This document shows positions 8,893 to 22,148 of a stretch of 64,000 bases of DNA, in pieces (position 1 is the stretch's first letter; every line of letters begins with the position of its first letter). This stretch comes from DATFVJ01 sp963712955 (GTDB lineage Bacteria; Actinomycetota; Actinomycetes; Streptosporangiales; Streptosporangiaceae): contig CAVQKF010000013.1 of NCBI GenBank assembly GCA_963712955.1, positions 310,001 through 374,000 on the forward strand. The letters run 5' to 3'. The translations under genes were made by a program, and so were the position numbers. The notes beneath the pieces are model-generated. The model saw only the letters and a program-made list of their open reading frames with translations. It was not told the origin of the DNA and made no database searches.

Positions 8893-11322
8893 TTAGAGCG
8901 CCCGCATCACGATCAGTGCCGTGTCGTCCGCGGGCGGCTGCGGGGCGAAATCACGGACGACGCGCATGATCCTGGCAGCTACTGCGCCCGCGTTCAGGCC
9001 GGCGCATTCGGCGAACACTTTGCTCAGGCCGTCGCTGTCGTCGAGCAACTGACCGGCACGCCGCCGCTCGGTCACGCCGTCGGTGACACACAGAAGCACA
9101 TCACCCGGCTCGAGATCCATGGACGTGCTGTGGAAGGCGACGTCGTCGAGCACCCCGAGCAGCGGCTGCGGGCTCGCCGCTGGCTCGGGTTTGCCTTCTG
9201 CGCGCAGCAGCAGCGGCAGCGGATGGCCGGCGCACACCAGCGACACCTGGGTCGAGGGCGGCCGGCGCGGCCGTGACCCGTTCGCGGGAGCGGAGACGGC
9301 GCCGGCCAGGCCAGCGGCACCAGGTCCCTGCCGGGAACCGCCCGGTCCCTGCCGGGAACGGGCGCCGGCCCGCGCTGTGACGATCTCGCCGTGCACCAGC
9401 GTGATGAACCGACCGCGCGGGCCTTCGTCCAGGATCAGCCAGTTCAGCCGGTCGAGCGCCGCGGCGACCCCGTGTCCTTCCCTGGCAAGAATGCGCATGG
9501 TGTACCTGGCGAGGCCCGTGACCGCCGCGGCTTCTGGCCCGGTGCCGCACACGTCGCCGATCGCGAACCGCCAGCGGTCGTCGGCCACAGCGAACACGTC
9601 ATAAAAGTCGCCGCCGACCTCGTTTCCCTCCCCGGCCGCCGCGTACGCCACCGCGAGGTCCAAGCCAGGGGACCTGCGGCACTTCGGGCGGCAACAGGCT
9701 GCGCTGCAAGGCACGGCTGGTCTGCAGCTGCTGTGAGTACAGCCTCGCGTTGTCGAGCGCGAGCGCCGCACGGCGGCCGAGATCTTCGACCATCTCGACG
9801 GCCTCGCGCGGGAACGTGTCACCGCGGGGCCTGCCGATGACAAACGCGCCGAGCACTCGCCCGCGCGCGACGAGCGGGCAGCACCACACGGCGTCCGAGG
9901 TGAAGTCGGCCGCACCTGCGGGTAGCGCTGACGTGGTCAGCCCGGATGGTGACCAGGGGCGCGCTAGGACGCGCGACGGCAGCTGTGGAGGCGGCACCCG
10001 GGCGAGCAGTGCGCCGAGCGAGTCCGCGAGCGCCTCGTCGGAATGCCATACATATGCCGGGCGCGGTACGCCGTCCTCGCCATCGGCCCCGGCGGCCCCG
10101 GCGGCTCTGTCTCCTCTGTCTCCTCTGTCTCCTCTGTCTCCTCTGTCTCCTCTGTCTCCTCTGTCTCCTCTGCTCTCACGAGGTAGACGGCGCACCATGT
10201 GGCCAGCCTTGGCACGACGAGCTGGGCAGCGAGCGCGATGGTCTTGTCCTCGTCAAGCGTGCCAGCGAGCAGATCGCTCGCCTCGGCGAGGAAGCTGATC
10301 CGCCCCCGCCGCACGCGTTCGAGCTCGGCGAGCCGCGCCCGTTCGAGAGAGAGCGCGACGCGGTCAGCGACATGCTGCAGGCGGTCCGCGTCGGCATGGG
10401 TGAACCGGTCCGGCTCGGCGGCCGCGGCAGCGAGCAAGCCGGTGACCCGGCCCTCGGCAAGGAACGGAACGGTCACCAGGGACCGGGCCGCATCGTCCAT
10501 CGCAGCGGGCACGTCGGCGGTGAACCCGGCCAGGTCGTCGTAGACCGCAGGCAACCGGCCGGCACCGTCGCCGTGGGGCGCCTGCGCGACCCCGGCTGCG
10601 GCACAGGCGAGGCTGGCCAGCATCTCGGGGCTCCCCAGGCGGCGCCTGCCCGTATCCTCAGCTCGCCGTCCGCGTCGGCGACGAGGGCATACGCGGCGTC
10701 GGCGCCTGCCGTGTCGCGCGCGGTCTCCACCGTGTGGCGCAGCAGTTCGTCATAGCTGAGCCGGCCGATGGCGGCCAGCGGATCGTCCTCGGCGGGAGCG
10801 GGCGGCACGCCATCGCAGGCTAGACCCGCCTGCAGCGCGGTGTGCCCGAGCGTCTCGCCCGTCCATCCGAAGCCGGGATCCTCCCTGGCGACCGACCGGT
10901 CGGTCACCGCCATACGGAACCAGACCGCCTTCGCGTTCCGCGCGTAGCTCACGCCCCAGGACGACGCGAGAGCAGCGGGCAGCATGAGGCCCCGGCCGTT
11001 CGTCCGCTCGGCGTCATCTGCGGCGTCATCTGCGGCGCTGTTCATTTCCTTGAGCGTGCGCGCGGGATGCTGGTCCCGCACTGCGACCTCAAACTCCCTG
11101 CCGTCGAGCGGGCAGCTCACCTGCAGCTCTGTCCCCGCATGCACGATGGCGTTGGTCACGAGTTCGCTGGTGAGCAGCACGGCGTCGTCCACGCGCCGGC
11201 TGCGACCGATCCGCCAGCCGCCATGAACACAGAGTCTCCCGCACGAAACGGCGTGCGGCGGCTGCGGCGGCCGGCTCGGGTTCATAGGCCGCACTAGCGG
11301 CGAGATCGCGGCGCCCCTTCAC
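8893..11322 (-). pseudogene. Broken HATPase - GAF - GAF - PP2C (SpoIIE) regulator with about four frameshifts
   Basis: Joining pieces from three frames gives one multidomain protein. From the N-terminus (11322 downward): an RsbW-like HATPase (AARRFVRETL... then DDAVLLTSELVTNAIVHAGT), a first GAF, a second GAF starting ISFLAEASDLLAGTLDED, the linker LQRSLLPPEVPQVP, then a SpoIIE/PP2C phosphatase with VGGDFYDVF, IGDVCGTGPEAAAV and the terminal DDTALIVM. Frame changes are needed near 11210, near 10628 (in CCCC), within the 10110-10172 repeat, and near 9665 (in GGGG). The longest intact piece is the phosphatase part (8893 to about 9660). Such proteins normally act on anti-sigma antagonists. Four independent shifts argue for a decayed gene, but sequencing errors at homopolymers cannot be excluded. 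Confidence 0.8.
10110..10172. repeat. Seven copies of a 9-bp repeat inside the broken phosphatase gene
   Basis: Seven exact TCTCCTCTG units. On the minus strand they encode (EET)n in one frame and (GDR)n in another. The true frame upstream is the EET one and downstream the GDR one, so a frameshift occurred at this repeat although its unit length is divisible by three. Confidence 0.9.
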
Positions 11323-11484
11323 AAGCCCTCTTGGTCTCGTTCCATAATGTCCGACCCTGTCATCGTGGCAGACTCGTAACAGTGATACATCCTAGGGAAT
11401 CGACCCTCGTTTCGTCCGCCAGCTGAAAGGCCGGCACCGCAAGGCCAAAGAATCCTGGCCAAACAGCAACGAAATGCGCGGAGC

Positions 11485-15516
<4,032 letters not shown>

Positions 15517-15667
15517 CACTGCCCACCTGCGGACACTGGCCACCAGGGCACACGCCGGTAGCAAATTGCTTTCGGCGATGCACATATCGTGGCGAAGCCG
15601 ATAGCATCGAGCGCGGCCCGGTTCATCACTGACGAATGGCGCGGAGCCAGGGAGGGGAGGCCATCAG

Positions 15668-16294
15668 GTGCCAGACAAAGCGAAGATCCTGCTGGTCGAC
15701 GACCGTGAGGAAAACCTCGTCGCGCTTGAGGCCATCCTCAGCTCACTGGATCACGCCCTGGTGTCGGCCCGTTCGGGCGAGGCGGCGCTCAAGGCGCTGC
15801 TCACCGATGAGTTCGCGGTTATCCTGCTCGATGTGGTCATGCCGGGCATGGACGGGTTCGAGACCGCGACCCACATCAAGCGGCGCGCAAAGACGCGCGA
15901 CATTCCGATCATCTTCCTCACCGCGGTGAACGCCGACCCAGACTACGCGTTCCGGGGCTACGCGGCCGGGGCCGTTGATTACATCGCCAAGCCGTTCGAT
16001 CCGTGGGTGCTGCGCGCGAAGGTCTCGGTCTTCGTGGAGCTCTACGCCAAGAACCGGCAGTTGCGCGCGCAGGCTGAACTGCTGCGCGCCCAGCTGGATG
16101 ACCCGCTCGGCGGCGCCGACTCAGTGATGGCGGAACTATCTGGACGGCTCGCCGCAGTGGAGGACCAAGTTATGGTGCTCGCTGGCCAGGCGTCTCTCGC
16201 AAGCGACAACGCCTTGGCGGATGTGGTCTCCCGCCTGGAGCAGAGGATCGGGCGTCTGCGAGACGCGGTCGACGCACTGCGTGCGCCCCGCTGA
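15668..16294 (+). CDS. Response regulator (receiver domain with C-terminal coiled coil)
   Basis: A 208-residue protein with a GTG start preceded by GGGAGGGGAGG. Residues 5-125 are a canonical receiver: acidic pair in LLVDDREEN, phosphoacceptor Asp55 in ILLDVVMPGMDG, Thr in FLTA and Lys108 in YIAKPFDP. Residues 126-208 are a charged helical tail (LRAQAELLRAQLDD, LEQRIGRLRDAVDALRA) without a DNA-binding domain. It probably acts through protein contacts, for example as a phosphate sink or partner of the adjacent hybrid kinase, whose gene ends 151 bases upstream on the same strand. The convergent PP2C gene ends 52 bases downstream. Confidence 0.88.
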   Translation: MPDKAKILLVDDREENLVALEAILSSLDHALVSARSGEAALKALLTDEFAVILLDVVMPGMDGFETATHIKRRAKTRDIPIIFLTAVNADPDYAFRGYAAGAVDYIAKPFDPWVLRAKVSVFVELYAKNRQLRAQAELLRAQLDDPLGGADSVMAELSGRLAAVEDQVMVLAGQASLASDNALADVVSRLEQRIGRLRDAVDALRAPR

Positions 16295-16346
16295 CCGGAC
16301 GGAGCCCAGCGCCTCGATCAGCGGGTAACCGGGTCCCGCGCGGCGC

Positions 16347-18254
16347 TTAGCCGACGGGCTCGAGCACCCGGAGCACGAGCATCGTCATGTCGTCACGCAG
16401 GTCGTTCAGGCTGAATTCCAGCACGAGCGCTTGCATCGCCGAGGTCACTTCGTGGGCTGGCCGCCCGGCCAGCGTGGCAAGCTCGTCGGTCAGCCGACTC
16501 TCGAAATATGCGTTCTCCGGGTTGCGCGCCTCGGTGACGCCGTCGGTGAAGAAGAACAGCATGTCGCCCGGTTCAAGCTCAAGCTCCTCGGAGGCTGGTT
16601 CGCATTCAGGGAAAAGACCAAGCGGGAGGCCGCCGCCTGGCAGCAGCCGCACACGCCCGTCCGGCCGCACAAGCACGGGCCCGGGGTGGCCGGCAGATCC
16701 CAACGCCATCCGCAGGATCCGGCCGTCCCAGCGAATGTGGGCGGTGATCGCGGTGACGAACCGATCGGTGCCCTGCTGCGCCAGCATCACTTCGTTCGCC
16801 ATCCTGAGCACAGCGGCGGGGTCGGCGTTCCAGTGCGCGAGGACCCGCACGGCATGGCGCGCCATCGCGGTGACCGTCGCCGCCTCCTCGCCCTTTCCCT
16901 GGACGTCACCGATCGCCAGGCCCCAGCCGCCAGGACTGTCGTAGACGTCGTAGAAGTCGCCGCCCACATCCAGGCCCTCTGTAGCCGCAATGTACGCAGC
17001 CGCGATATCAACATCAGGGACCGGCGGCACATCCCTTGGGAGAAGGCTCGCCTGCAGGGCCTCGACGACTTCGGACCTGCGCACGAACATCCGGTCCACC
17101 TTGATCGCGAGCGCGACCTGCTCGCCGAGTTCCTCGACCAGCCCGAGATCGGCGACCTCCAGCGGTCTCTCGTCTGACCGCCGGACCAAGGTCAGTGCGC
17201 CATAGCTGCGCTCACCGTCCGACAGCGGCACGCAGAGCACCGATGTGGCGCCAAGCAGCGTCAGCACCGGCGTACCGGAGTCGGTGACGCCAAGCACGTA
17301 GACGTCCTCCGCGTTGGCAAGCAACCGTGACCGCTCCGATTCCTGGACTTCACAGGGAAGCGAGCCGGGTTGCGGGTCCAGCGCGCCGATGGCGTGGCTC
17401 AGGTCGGCGGCGGGCTCGCCGGGTGGGCCTATGACGAACTGACGGCGCAACTGCTGGTCATGGACGACGTCAACGATGACCCAGGATCTGAGCTCAGCCG
17501 CCAGCAGCCGCGAGCAGCGCTGCAGCGTGACTGACTCGTTGAACGTGGCGTTCTCCAGCAACAGCCGCGTCGTCGCTGTCATCAGATCGAGCCGCTGCGT
17601 CGCGTCGGCGACCGCGCGGTCGTCGGCATCGCCGCGGCCGGCCCGCCTGTCGCCTGACCCGACCCACTTGGGCGCAGGCGCGGCGGCCGCAGGTCCGGCG
17701 ACCGCAACGATGAGCGGCTCAGGCTCACCCGCAAGCTCCACGAGGTCAACGGTCAAGATGGTCTCCACCTTGCCGCTTGTGCTCTGCAGCTGGCAGCGGG
17801 TCCTGCGCGGCCTACGCGTCCGGACCAGCGCGTTGAGCTGGGTCTTCATCGCTGCCCTGCCCGGCAGATCGACGAACGCCGTAAACGGTTTGCCCGTCGT
17901 GTATCCCGGGGGCACGCCGAGCAGCCCACCCGCCTGCCTGTTGGCCCTGCGAACAGTGCCGTCAGTTTCGAGCAAGAAGATCGGCGCCGGCGCATCCTGG
18001 AACACCGCCCTGAGCAGGCGGCGCTCGACATCGGCCGATCCAGGCCGCCTCACCTCGTCCGCGGTTTCTGTGGCGATCCGTTCCCGCAGTTTGGTGAGCA
18101 TGTCGACGGCTAGCTCAAGTTCGACGAGCGCGGCCTCGAGGGTCGGCCGCAGCGTGGCGCCAGGGATCTCGGCGGCCTGGTGCAATTCACTGATTCGCGT
18201 CTCGAGCTCTGCGAGCTCGGCCTCCAGCTCGTCGGGATCGGATGGCTGAAACAT
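16347..18254 (-). CDS. PAS-GAF-PP2C (SpoIIE-type) serine phosphatase, paralogue A
   Basis: A 635-residue signalling phosphatase. An N-terminal coiled coil (ELEAELAELETRISEL) is followed by a PAS domain (about 85-200, LLRAVFQDAPAPIFLLETDG), a GAF domain (about 235-385, with VLCVPLSDGERSYGALTL) and a SpoIIE/PP2C domain (about 400-635) with metal-binding motifs VGGDFYDVY, IGDVQGKGEEAA, FFTDGVTEAR and LRDDMTMLVLR. It would dephosphorylate an anti-sigma antagonist in response to a ligand or redox signal. The ATG is preceded by AGGA. It is paralogous to the gene at 26782-28920. It faces the response-regulator gene, and no STAS gene is adjacent. Confidence 0.92.
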   Translation of the reverse strand: MFQPSDPDELEAELAELETRISELHQAAEIPGATLRPTLEAALVELELAVDMLTKLRERIATETADEVRRPGSADVERRLLRAVFQDAPAPIFLLETDGTVRRANRQAGGLLGVPPGYTTGKPFTAFVDLPGRAAMKTQLNALVRTRRPRRTRCQLQSTSGKVETILTVDLVELAGEPEPLIVAVAGPAAAAPAPKWVGSGDRRAGRGDADDRAVADATQRLDLMTATTRLLLENATFNESVTLQRCSRLLAAELRSWVIVDVVHDQQLRRQFVIGPPGEPAADLSHAIGALDPQPGSLPCEVQESERSRLLANAEDVYVLGVTDSGTPVLTLLGATSVLCVPLSDGERSYGALTLVRRSDERPLEVADLGLVEELGEQVALAIKVDRMFVRRSEVVEALQASLLPRDVPPVPDVDIAAAYIAATEGLDVGGDFYDVYDSPGGWGLAIGDVQGKGEEAATVTAMARHAVRVLAHWNADPAAVLRMANEVMLAQQGTDRFVTAITAHIRWDGRILRMALGSAGHPGPVLVRPDGRVRLLPGGGLPLGLFPECEPASEELELEPGDMLFFFTDGVTEARNPENAYFESRLTDELATLAGRPAHEVTSAMQALVLEFSLNDLRDDMTMLVLRVLEPVG

Positions 18255-18462
18255 GAGGGTCCTATCTGCGCGACCTTCGCGTACGTGCTGGAGGTTCTTG
18301 CAGGCCCGCCCTCTCCGGCCGGGTGACCGGATATCTCGTCATGGCGGCGGGACGCCCGCGCTCACCTGGAGATTTTATGGTGCCTTGCGACCGGTTCACC
18401 CGCCCTGTTCCTGCGGGCACAGCATCGACAATTCGCCGGATCGCCGTCTGCGACCTCGGCCG

Positions 18463-18758
18463 TCACACATTCGGCGGTGCCGGGCTGATTTCCGCCAGCG
18501 CCGACCTGGGCTCCCGCGCCCACTCCTGCTCGAGCGCGATATCGCCAAGCGAGACGATACCGACAGCCCAGCTGCCTTCGACGACCGGCAGCCGCCGCAC
18601 CGCACGCCTGCGCATGATCTTGACAGCGTCGTTCAGGTCGTCGTTCGGAGCGACCACCACCATGCCCAGGCTGCAGACGTCGCCAGCGGTACCGTGGCCG
18701 GGTCACCTGACTCTGCAACCGCACGCACAACGATGTCGCGATCGGTGATCAGGCCAGA
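18463..18758 (-). pseudogene. CBS-domain protein remnant, truncated and frameshifted
   Basis: Two minus-strand pieces join into one CBS pair: SGLITDRDIVVRAVAESGDP in one frame and APNDDLNDAVKIMRRRAVRR, LPVVEGSWAVGIVSLGDIAL in another. The shift lies near 18680. The N-terminal half of the first CBS motif is missing. Intact relatives are stand-alone CBS proteins of about 140 residues induced in hypoxia or stress (Hrp1-like). The flanks of the 18255-18966 gap show no other gene. Confidence 0.75.
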
Positions 18759-18900
18759 TTCCGCAGGAGATGTTTGGCAGCCGCACCGCGGGTAGTCAGG
18801 TGGGCACGCGCCCACGCTCGTGACCGGCTCGGGCTGCGGACGCCGCGGCAGAACCGAAGGACCGGAAGCGCCAGTCCGTGCTGGCCCTCGCTGATCCATG

Positions 18901-18951
18901 CTCGCCTACAGCTGGTCTGTGCTGGCCTACAGCTGGTCCGTGCTGGCCTAC
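18901..18951 (+). repeat. 21-bp tandem repeat upstream of the small membrane protein
   Basis: The unit CTCGCCTACAGCTGGTCTGTG and its variants occur two and a half times, ending just before the AAAAGGAGG ribosome-binding site. The first ATG at 18898 would translate the repeat as LAYSWSV units, but the better start is 18967. Confidence 0.75.
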
Positions 18952-18966
18952 AAAAGGAGGCTGACG

Positions 18967-19125
18967 ATGTTTCTCATCCTGCTGATTCTCATCCTGGCAC
19001 TGCTTCTCGGCGGTCTCGGTTTCGCCATCCACGCGCTGTGGTGGATAGCCCTGATCGTCCTTGTGGTGTGGCTGGTCGGCTTCCTGGTCCGGATGGGTGA
19101 GGGAGCGCGCTGGTACCGCTGGTAG
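18967..19125 (+). CDS. Small hydrophobic membrane protein (52 residues)
   Basis: Start ATG 18967 follows AAAAGGAGG at 18952-18960. The protein is two hydrophobic helices (MFLILLILILALLLGGLGF and ALWWIALIVLVVWLVGFLV) and a basic tail ending RWYRW. It matches the small 'hydrophobic protein' that recurs across Streptomyces and relatives (FALHALWWIA...WLLGF pattern). The function is unknown; related genes are often near stress or sigma-factor loci, as here, next to an ECF sigma gene. An alternative ATG at 18898 would add 23 repeat-coded residues and has no ribosome-binding site. Confidence 0.8.
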   Translation: MFLILLILILALLLGGLGFAIHALWWIALIVLVVWLVGFLVRMGEGARWYRW

Positions 19126-19324
19126 GGCATCCGTTGCCTGGCAGGGCGTACCAGTGCGAGGAAGGAGCAGGACGAGAGTCCTGGGCGGATCCAGTGCCGC
19201 AACCCGAACCATACGGCGACGAGCAGCGTCTTAGTCGTTGGAGGCGAAACGGAGGTGGAGTGAGCAGCGGTGCGGCGACAGACGCGCGTCCCGATGAGCG
19301 CTTCACAGTGAAGCTCTGCCTCTC

Positions 19325-19825
19325 ATGGATCAGTTCTATTCGACGGCGCTGTGCATGACGCGCGACCCGGCGGATGCTGAAGACCTGGTGCAGGAGGCTT
19401 ACGCCGCTTTCCACCGATTCAAGCGGGGAACGAACTTGCGCGCGTCGCTGTACCGGATCCTGACCAACATCTTCATCAGCGGCTACCGTGCCCGGCAGCG
19501 CGCGCCTCGCCAGGCAGGCACAGAAGCGATCGAGGGCTGGCAGCTAGTGCACGCGCAGCCGCAGACAGGCAGCGGGGTGCGGTCGGCAGAGGAATTGACT
19601 CTGGACCGCCTGCCGGATTCGGCCGTGAAGGCGGCGATGCAGGAACTTCCCGACGAATTCCGCGTCGCCGTCTACCTCGCGGACGTCGAAGGCTTCTCAT
19701 ACAAGGAGATCGCGGGGATCATGGGAACCCCCATCGGGACGGTGATGTCCCGCCTGCACTGTGGCCGTACTCAGCTGCGCACGCTGCTACAGGACTATGC
19801 ACACGAACGGGGCCTTGCCCGGTAG
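19325..19825 (+). CDS. ECF sigma factor of the SigR/SigH type, probably damaged at the 5' end
   Basis: Residues 1-166 match the redox-stress sigma factors SigR/SigH: MTRDPADAEDLVQEAY and LYRILTNIFISGYR (region 2), then LPDEFRVAVYLADVEGFSYK and GTPIGTVMSRLHCGRTQLR (region 4). The family N-terminus (ERFxxEALPLxDQLY) is split. DARPDERF is encoded in another frame from a GTG at 19260 that has GGAGG just upstream, and SEALPLMDQFY continues in this frame; a one-base shift lies near 19310. About four residues are missing after EDLVQE, and the conserved Trp in LKAWLYRI is Ser. No RsrA-type anti-sigma gene follows. Either an N-terminally short sigma factor or a decaying gene. Confidence 0.7.
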   Translation: MDQFYSTALCMTRDPADAEDLVQEAYAAFHRFKRGTNLRASLYRILTNIFISGYRARQRAPRQAGTEAIEGWQLVHAQPQTGSGVRSAEELTLDRLPDSAVKAAMQELPDEFRVAVYLADVEGFSYKEIAGIMGTPIGTVMSRLHCGRTQLRTLLQDYAHERGLAR

Positions 19826-19833
19826 AGGACGCC

Positions 19834-20781
19834 TCAGGGTGCGGCTTCCAGCCGGACCCTGAGCTGCTCCAGCGATCGGCTGAGCAAGCGGGAGACGTGC
19901 ATCTGAGAGATCCCGACCAGCTCACCAATCTGTGCCTGGGTCATATTGCCGTAGAAGCGCAACAGCACGATCTCGCGCTCGCGGGCGGACAGCTCGCTGA
20001 GCGCGGGCTCCAGGTCATGCCGGTATTCGACCAGGTCCAGATCGGAGTCCTCGGCGCCGAGCAGGTCACCGATGGTCGCCATCTCCTCGTCGCCAAACTG
20101 CACGGCGTCCAGAGACGAGGTGCTGTAGGCGGCGCAGGCATCGAGGCCCTCGATGACCTCTTCCTCGTCGAGCCGCAGGTGAGCGGCGAGTTCGGCGGGG
20201 GTGGGCGCCCGGCCGAGCCGCTGGGTCATCTCGTCAGTGGTCCTGACTAGTTCCAGCCTCCTGTCGCGGAGCCGCCGCGGCACTCGCACCCACCATGAGG
20301 TGTCACGGAAGAAGCGCTTGATCTCCCCGGCGATGGTGGGCATGGCGAATGCGAGAAAGCTGCCGCGTTCTGGATCGAACCGGTCAATCGCCTTGATGAG
20401 GCCAATCGTGCCGACCTGGAGGATGTCCTCCATCGGCTCGCTGCGGGAACGGTACCTGCGAGCGGCGTTTCTGACCAGCGGCATGTTGAGCTGCACGAGG
20501 CACCGGCGCAGTTCACTGTGTTCTGCGGTGCCTGGGCCGAGGCGGCAGAGCCTCATCAGCAGCTGGTCACTTAGATCTCGCACGTCACGCTGGTTGCACC
20601 GCCTCCCCGCGCCACGGAAATGCGCGACGCGGACATCGCCTGCCTCGACCATGGCGGCGAGGCTGGCTTCGCCGAAGGCATCATCGAGCGGACCGCTCGG
20701 CTCGTCCATGTCCGGCGCCTCAGCCACCTCGGGCGCGACAGCCACCTCGGGCGCGACGTCGCGCGATGCGTGGTCAGGCAT
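19834..20781 (-). CDS. RNA polymerase sigma factor, SigB/SigF/SigG subfamily
   Basis: A 315-residue alternative sigma factor for stress or development. Region 2 is clear (VRNAARRYRSRSEPMEDILQ, VGTIGLIKAIDRFDPERGSF), followed by the subfamily signature MPTIAGEIKRFFRDTSWWVR. Region 3 is DEMTQRLGRAPTPAELAAHL. Region 4 is LSAREREIVLLRFYGNMTQ and GISQMHVSRLLSRSLEQLR. The first ~45 residues are Ala/Glu-rich. An upstream in-frame ATG (20796) exists, but AAGGAGCGCC precedes ATG 20781. SigB/SigF factors are normally held by RsbW-type HATPase anti-sigma factors and released by STAS proteins, matching the protein families elsewhere in this island. It converges on the ECF gene with an 8-base gap. Confidence 0.93.
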   Translation of the reverse strand: MPDHASRDVAPEVAVAPEVAEAPDMDEPSGPLDDAFGEASLAAMVEAGDVRVAHFRGAGRRCNQRDVRDLSDQLLMRLCRLGPGTAEHSELRRCLVQLNMPLVRNAARRYRSRSEPMEDILQVGTIGLIKAIDRFDPERGSFLAFAMPTIAGEIKRFFRDTSWWVRVPRRLRDRRLELVRTTDEMTQRLGRAPTPAELAAHLRLDEEEVIEGLDACAAYSTSSLDAVQFGDEEMATIGDLLGAEDSDLDLVEYRHDLEPALSELSAREREIVLLRFYGNMTQAQIGELVGISQMHVSRLLSRSLEQLRVRLEAAP

Positions 20782-21436
20782 GGGCGCTCCTTGCAATCCT
20801 AGCGGGCCCCCATGGCGTACCAGGCAGCGTGAAACCTAAACACGTTTGGTCAGGAACGTGCCCGGCGGCCCGGGCATGGCCGGGTCGGGCATTCCAACGG
20901 CACGGGCGTGCCCGGCGGCCCAAGGCGTGCCGGGCGGCCCAGGCGCGCCCGGTGATCGCGGGTGCCGGGGGTAGCGCATTGGAGTCGCTCCCGAATGGTC
21001 GCGCTTGTCACGTCGGTTTACTCCCGGATCACTGTGTCGTCTCTGATTCACGGGCTGTCGAAACGCCCAGCGTGTTTGCGTGTTTGCGTGTTGCGTCTTT
21101 GCGTGTTGCGTCTTTGCGTGTTTGCGCCTCGCGCGCGCCGGCGTGTCCGCGTGTTTGCGAACCGTGCCAGCGGTGATGTAGGCGGCTATGCACCCAGCCA
21201 GGCTTGTTCATCCCCCTCAGCCGTCGCCGGCCCCGGTGCCGCCGATGCCGCCACCCGGGCCGATGCCTGACCCCGTCCCCCCCTCGCCGCCGGGGCCTGT
21301 GCCTGACCCCGCACCGCCGGGTCCGCTTCCTGTGCCGGCGCCCGAGCCGGAGCCGCCGCTACCGGAACCTGCCCCGGCGTAGCCCTTCGTCTGCTGGTCC
21401 GGGTGCCACGCATCTGTCGATTGATCAAAACGTCAG
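20782..21436. other. 655-base gap with low-complexity repeats
   Basis: I see no convincing gene. Around 20860-20950 there is a (G)CCCGGC-rich direct repeat. Around 21060-21135, T-rich repeats alternate GTGTTTGC and GTTGCGTCTTTGC. Around 21210-21375, a proline-codon-rich run would encode a 64-residue Pro-rich peptide on the + strand (21188-21382) with no ribosome-binding site or family. Confidence 0.6.
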
Positions 21437-22148
21437 TCAGAGACCGGTCTCGGCGGGTGGGTCGTCGCCGACGATGAGCCCGCCGCCGCGCCTCCAGGTG
21501 AGGTAGCGCCAGGACAGGTTGACAAGCGCGGAGACGCGGTTGCGGCCGCCGAGCAGGGTGACCAGGTGCAGGGCGAGCCAGGCGAGCGTGCCGCGGACGC
21601 GCAGGTGACGGGGAAGCTGGACGACCGCGGAGCGGCACCCGGCGTGGGTGCCTGCCAGTTCCACGCCGGTCGCGCCACCACCGATGACGGTTACGGCGAC
21701 GTCCCGGCTTGGACCTGTGATGGCCAGGCGCTCGAGGCTCGCCATGATGTGGTCACGCAGCACAATGGCGTCACGGCGGGTATACAGGCCGAGGCTGTGC
21801 TCGGCCGCACCGGCGATGCCGTGATAGGCCGCCGATAACGCCGGTGGCGAGGATGAGGTAGTCGTAGCCGAGCTTCGCGCCATCGGCAAGCGTGATTTGC
21901 CTGGCTGTGGAGTCGATGCCGGTCAGGTCGCCGCAACGGAACCTGGCATGGTATTTGCGCGTGACGCTGCGGGCCGGGTAGGGGACGTCGCTGCCGGTCA
22001 GCCCGGCGGTCGCCACCTGGTACAGCAGCGGCTGGAAGGTGCTGTAGACATTGTGATCGACCAGCGTGGTTCGTGTGCTCGCGCGGGCCAGCCTGCTCAT
22101 CGTGGCAAGACCGCCGAAGCCGGCGCCGACGACGACGACGCGCGGCAT
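21437..22148 (-). pseudogene. Type II NADH dehydrogenase (NDH-2) remnant
   Basis: The start is a canonical FAD-dependent NADH:quinone oxidoreductase: PRVVVVGAGFGGLATMSRLA, HNVYSTFQPLLYQVATAGL, then YDYLILATGV. The frame then breaks near 21838 and continues as AAYHGIAGAAEHSLGLYTRR, DVAVTVIGGGATGVELAG in a second frame. The protein then jumps to the C-terminal membrane-binding part (RVRGTLAWLALHLVTLLGG, SWRYLTWRRG). About 200 residues of the usual ~440 are missing, including most of the NADH-binding half. It is a deletion plus frameshift pseudogene. Confidence 0.85.

Noticed and set aside
8893..11322. Programmed frameshifting
   Set aside because: At least four separate shifts, two at plain C4/G4 runs without a slippery-site layout; decay or sequencing error is simpler.
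21188..21382. 64-residue Pro-rich peptide
   Set aside because: No ribosome-binding site and no family; simple C-rich DNA.
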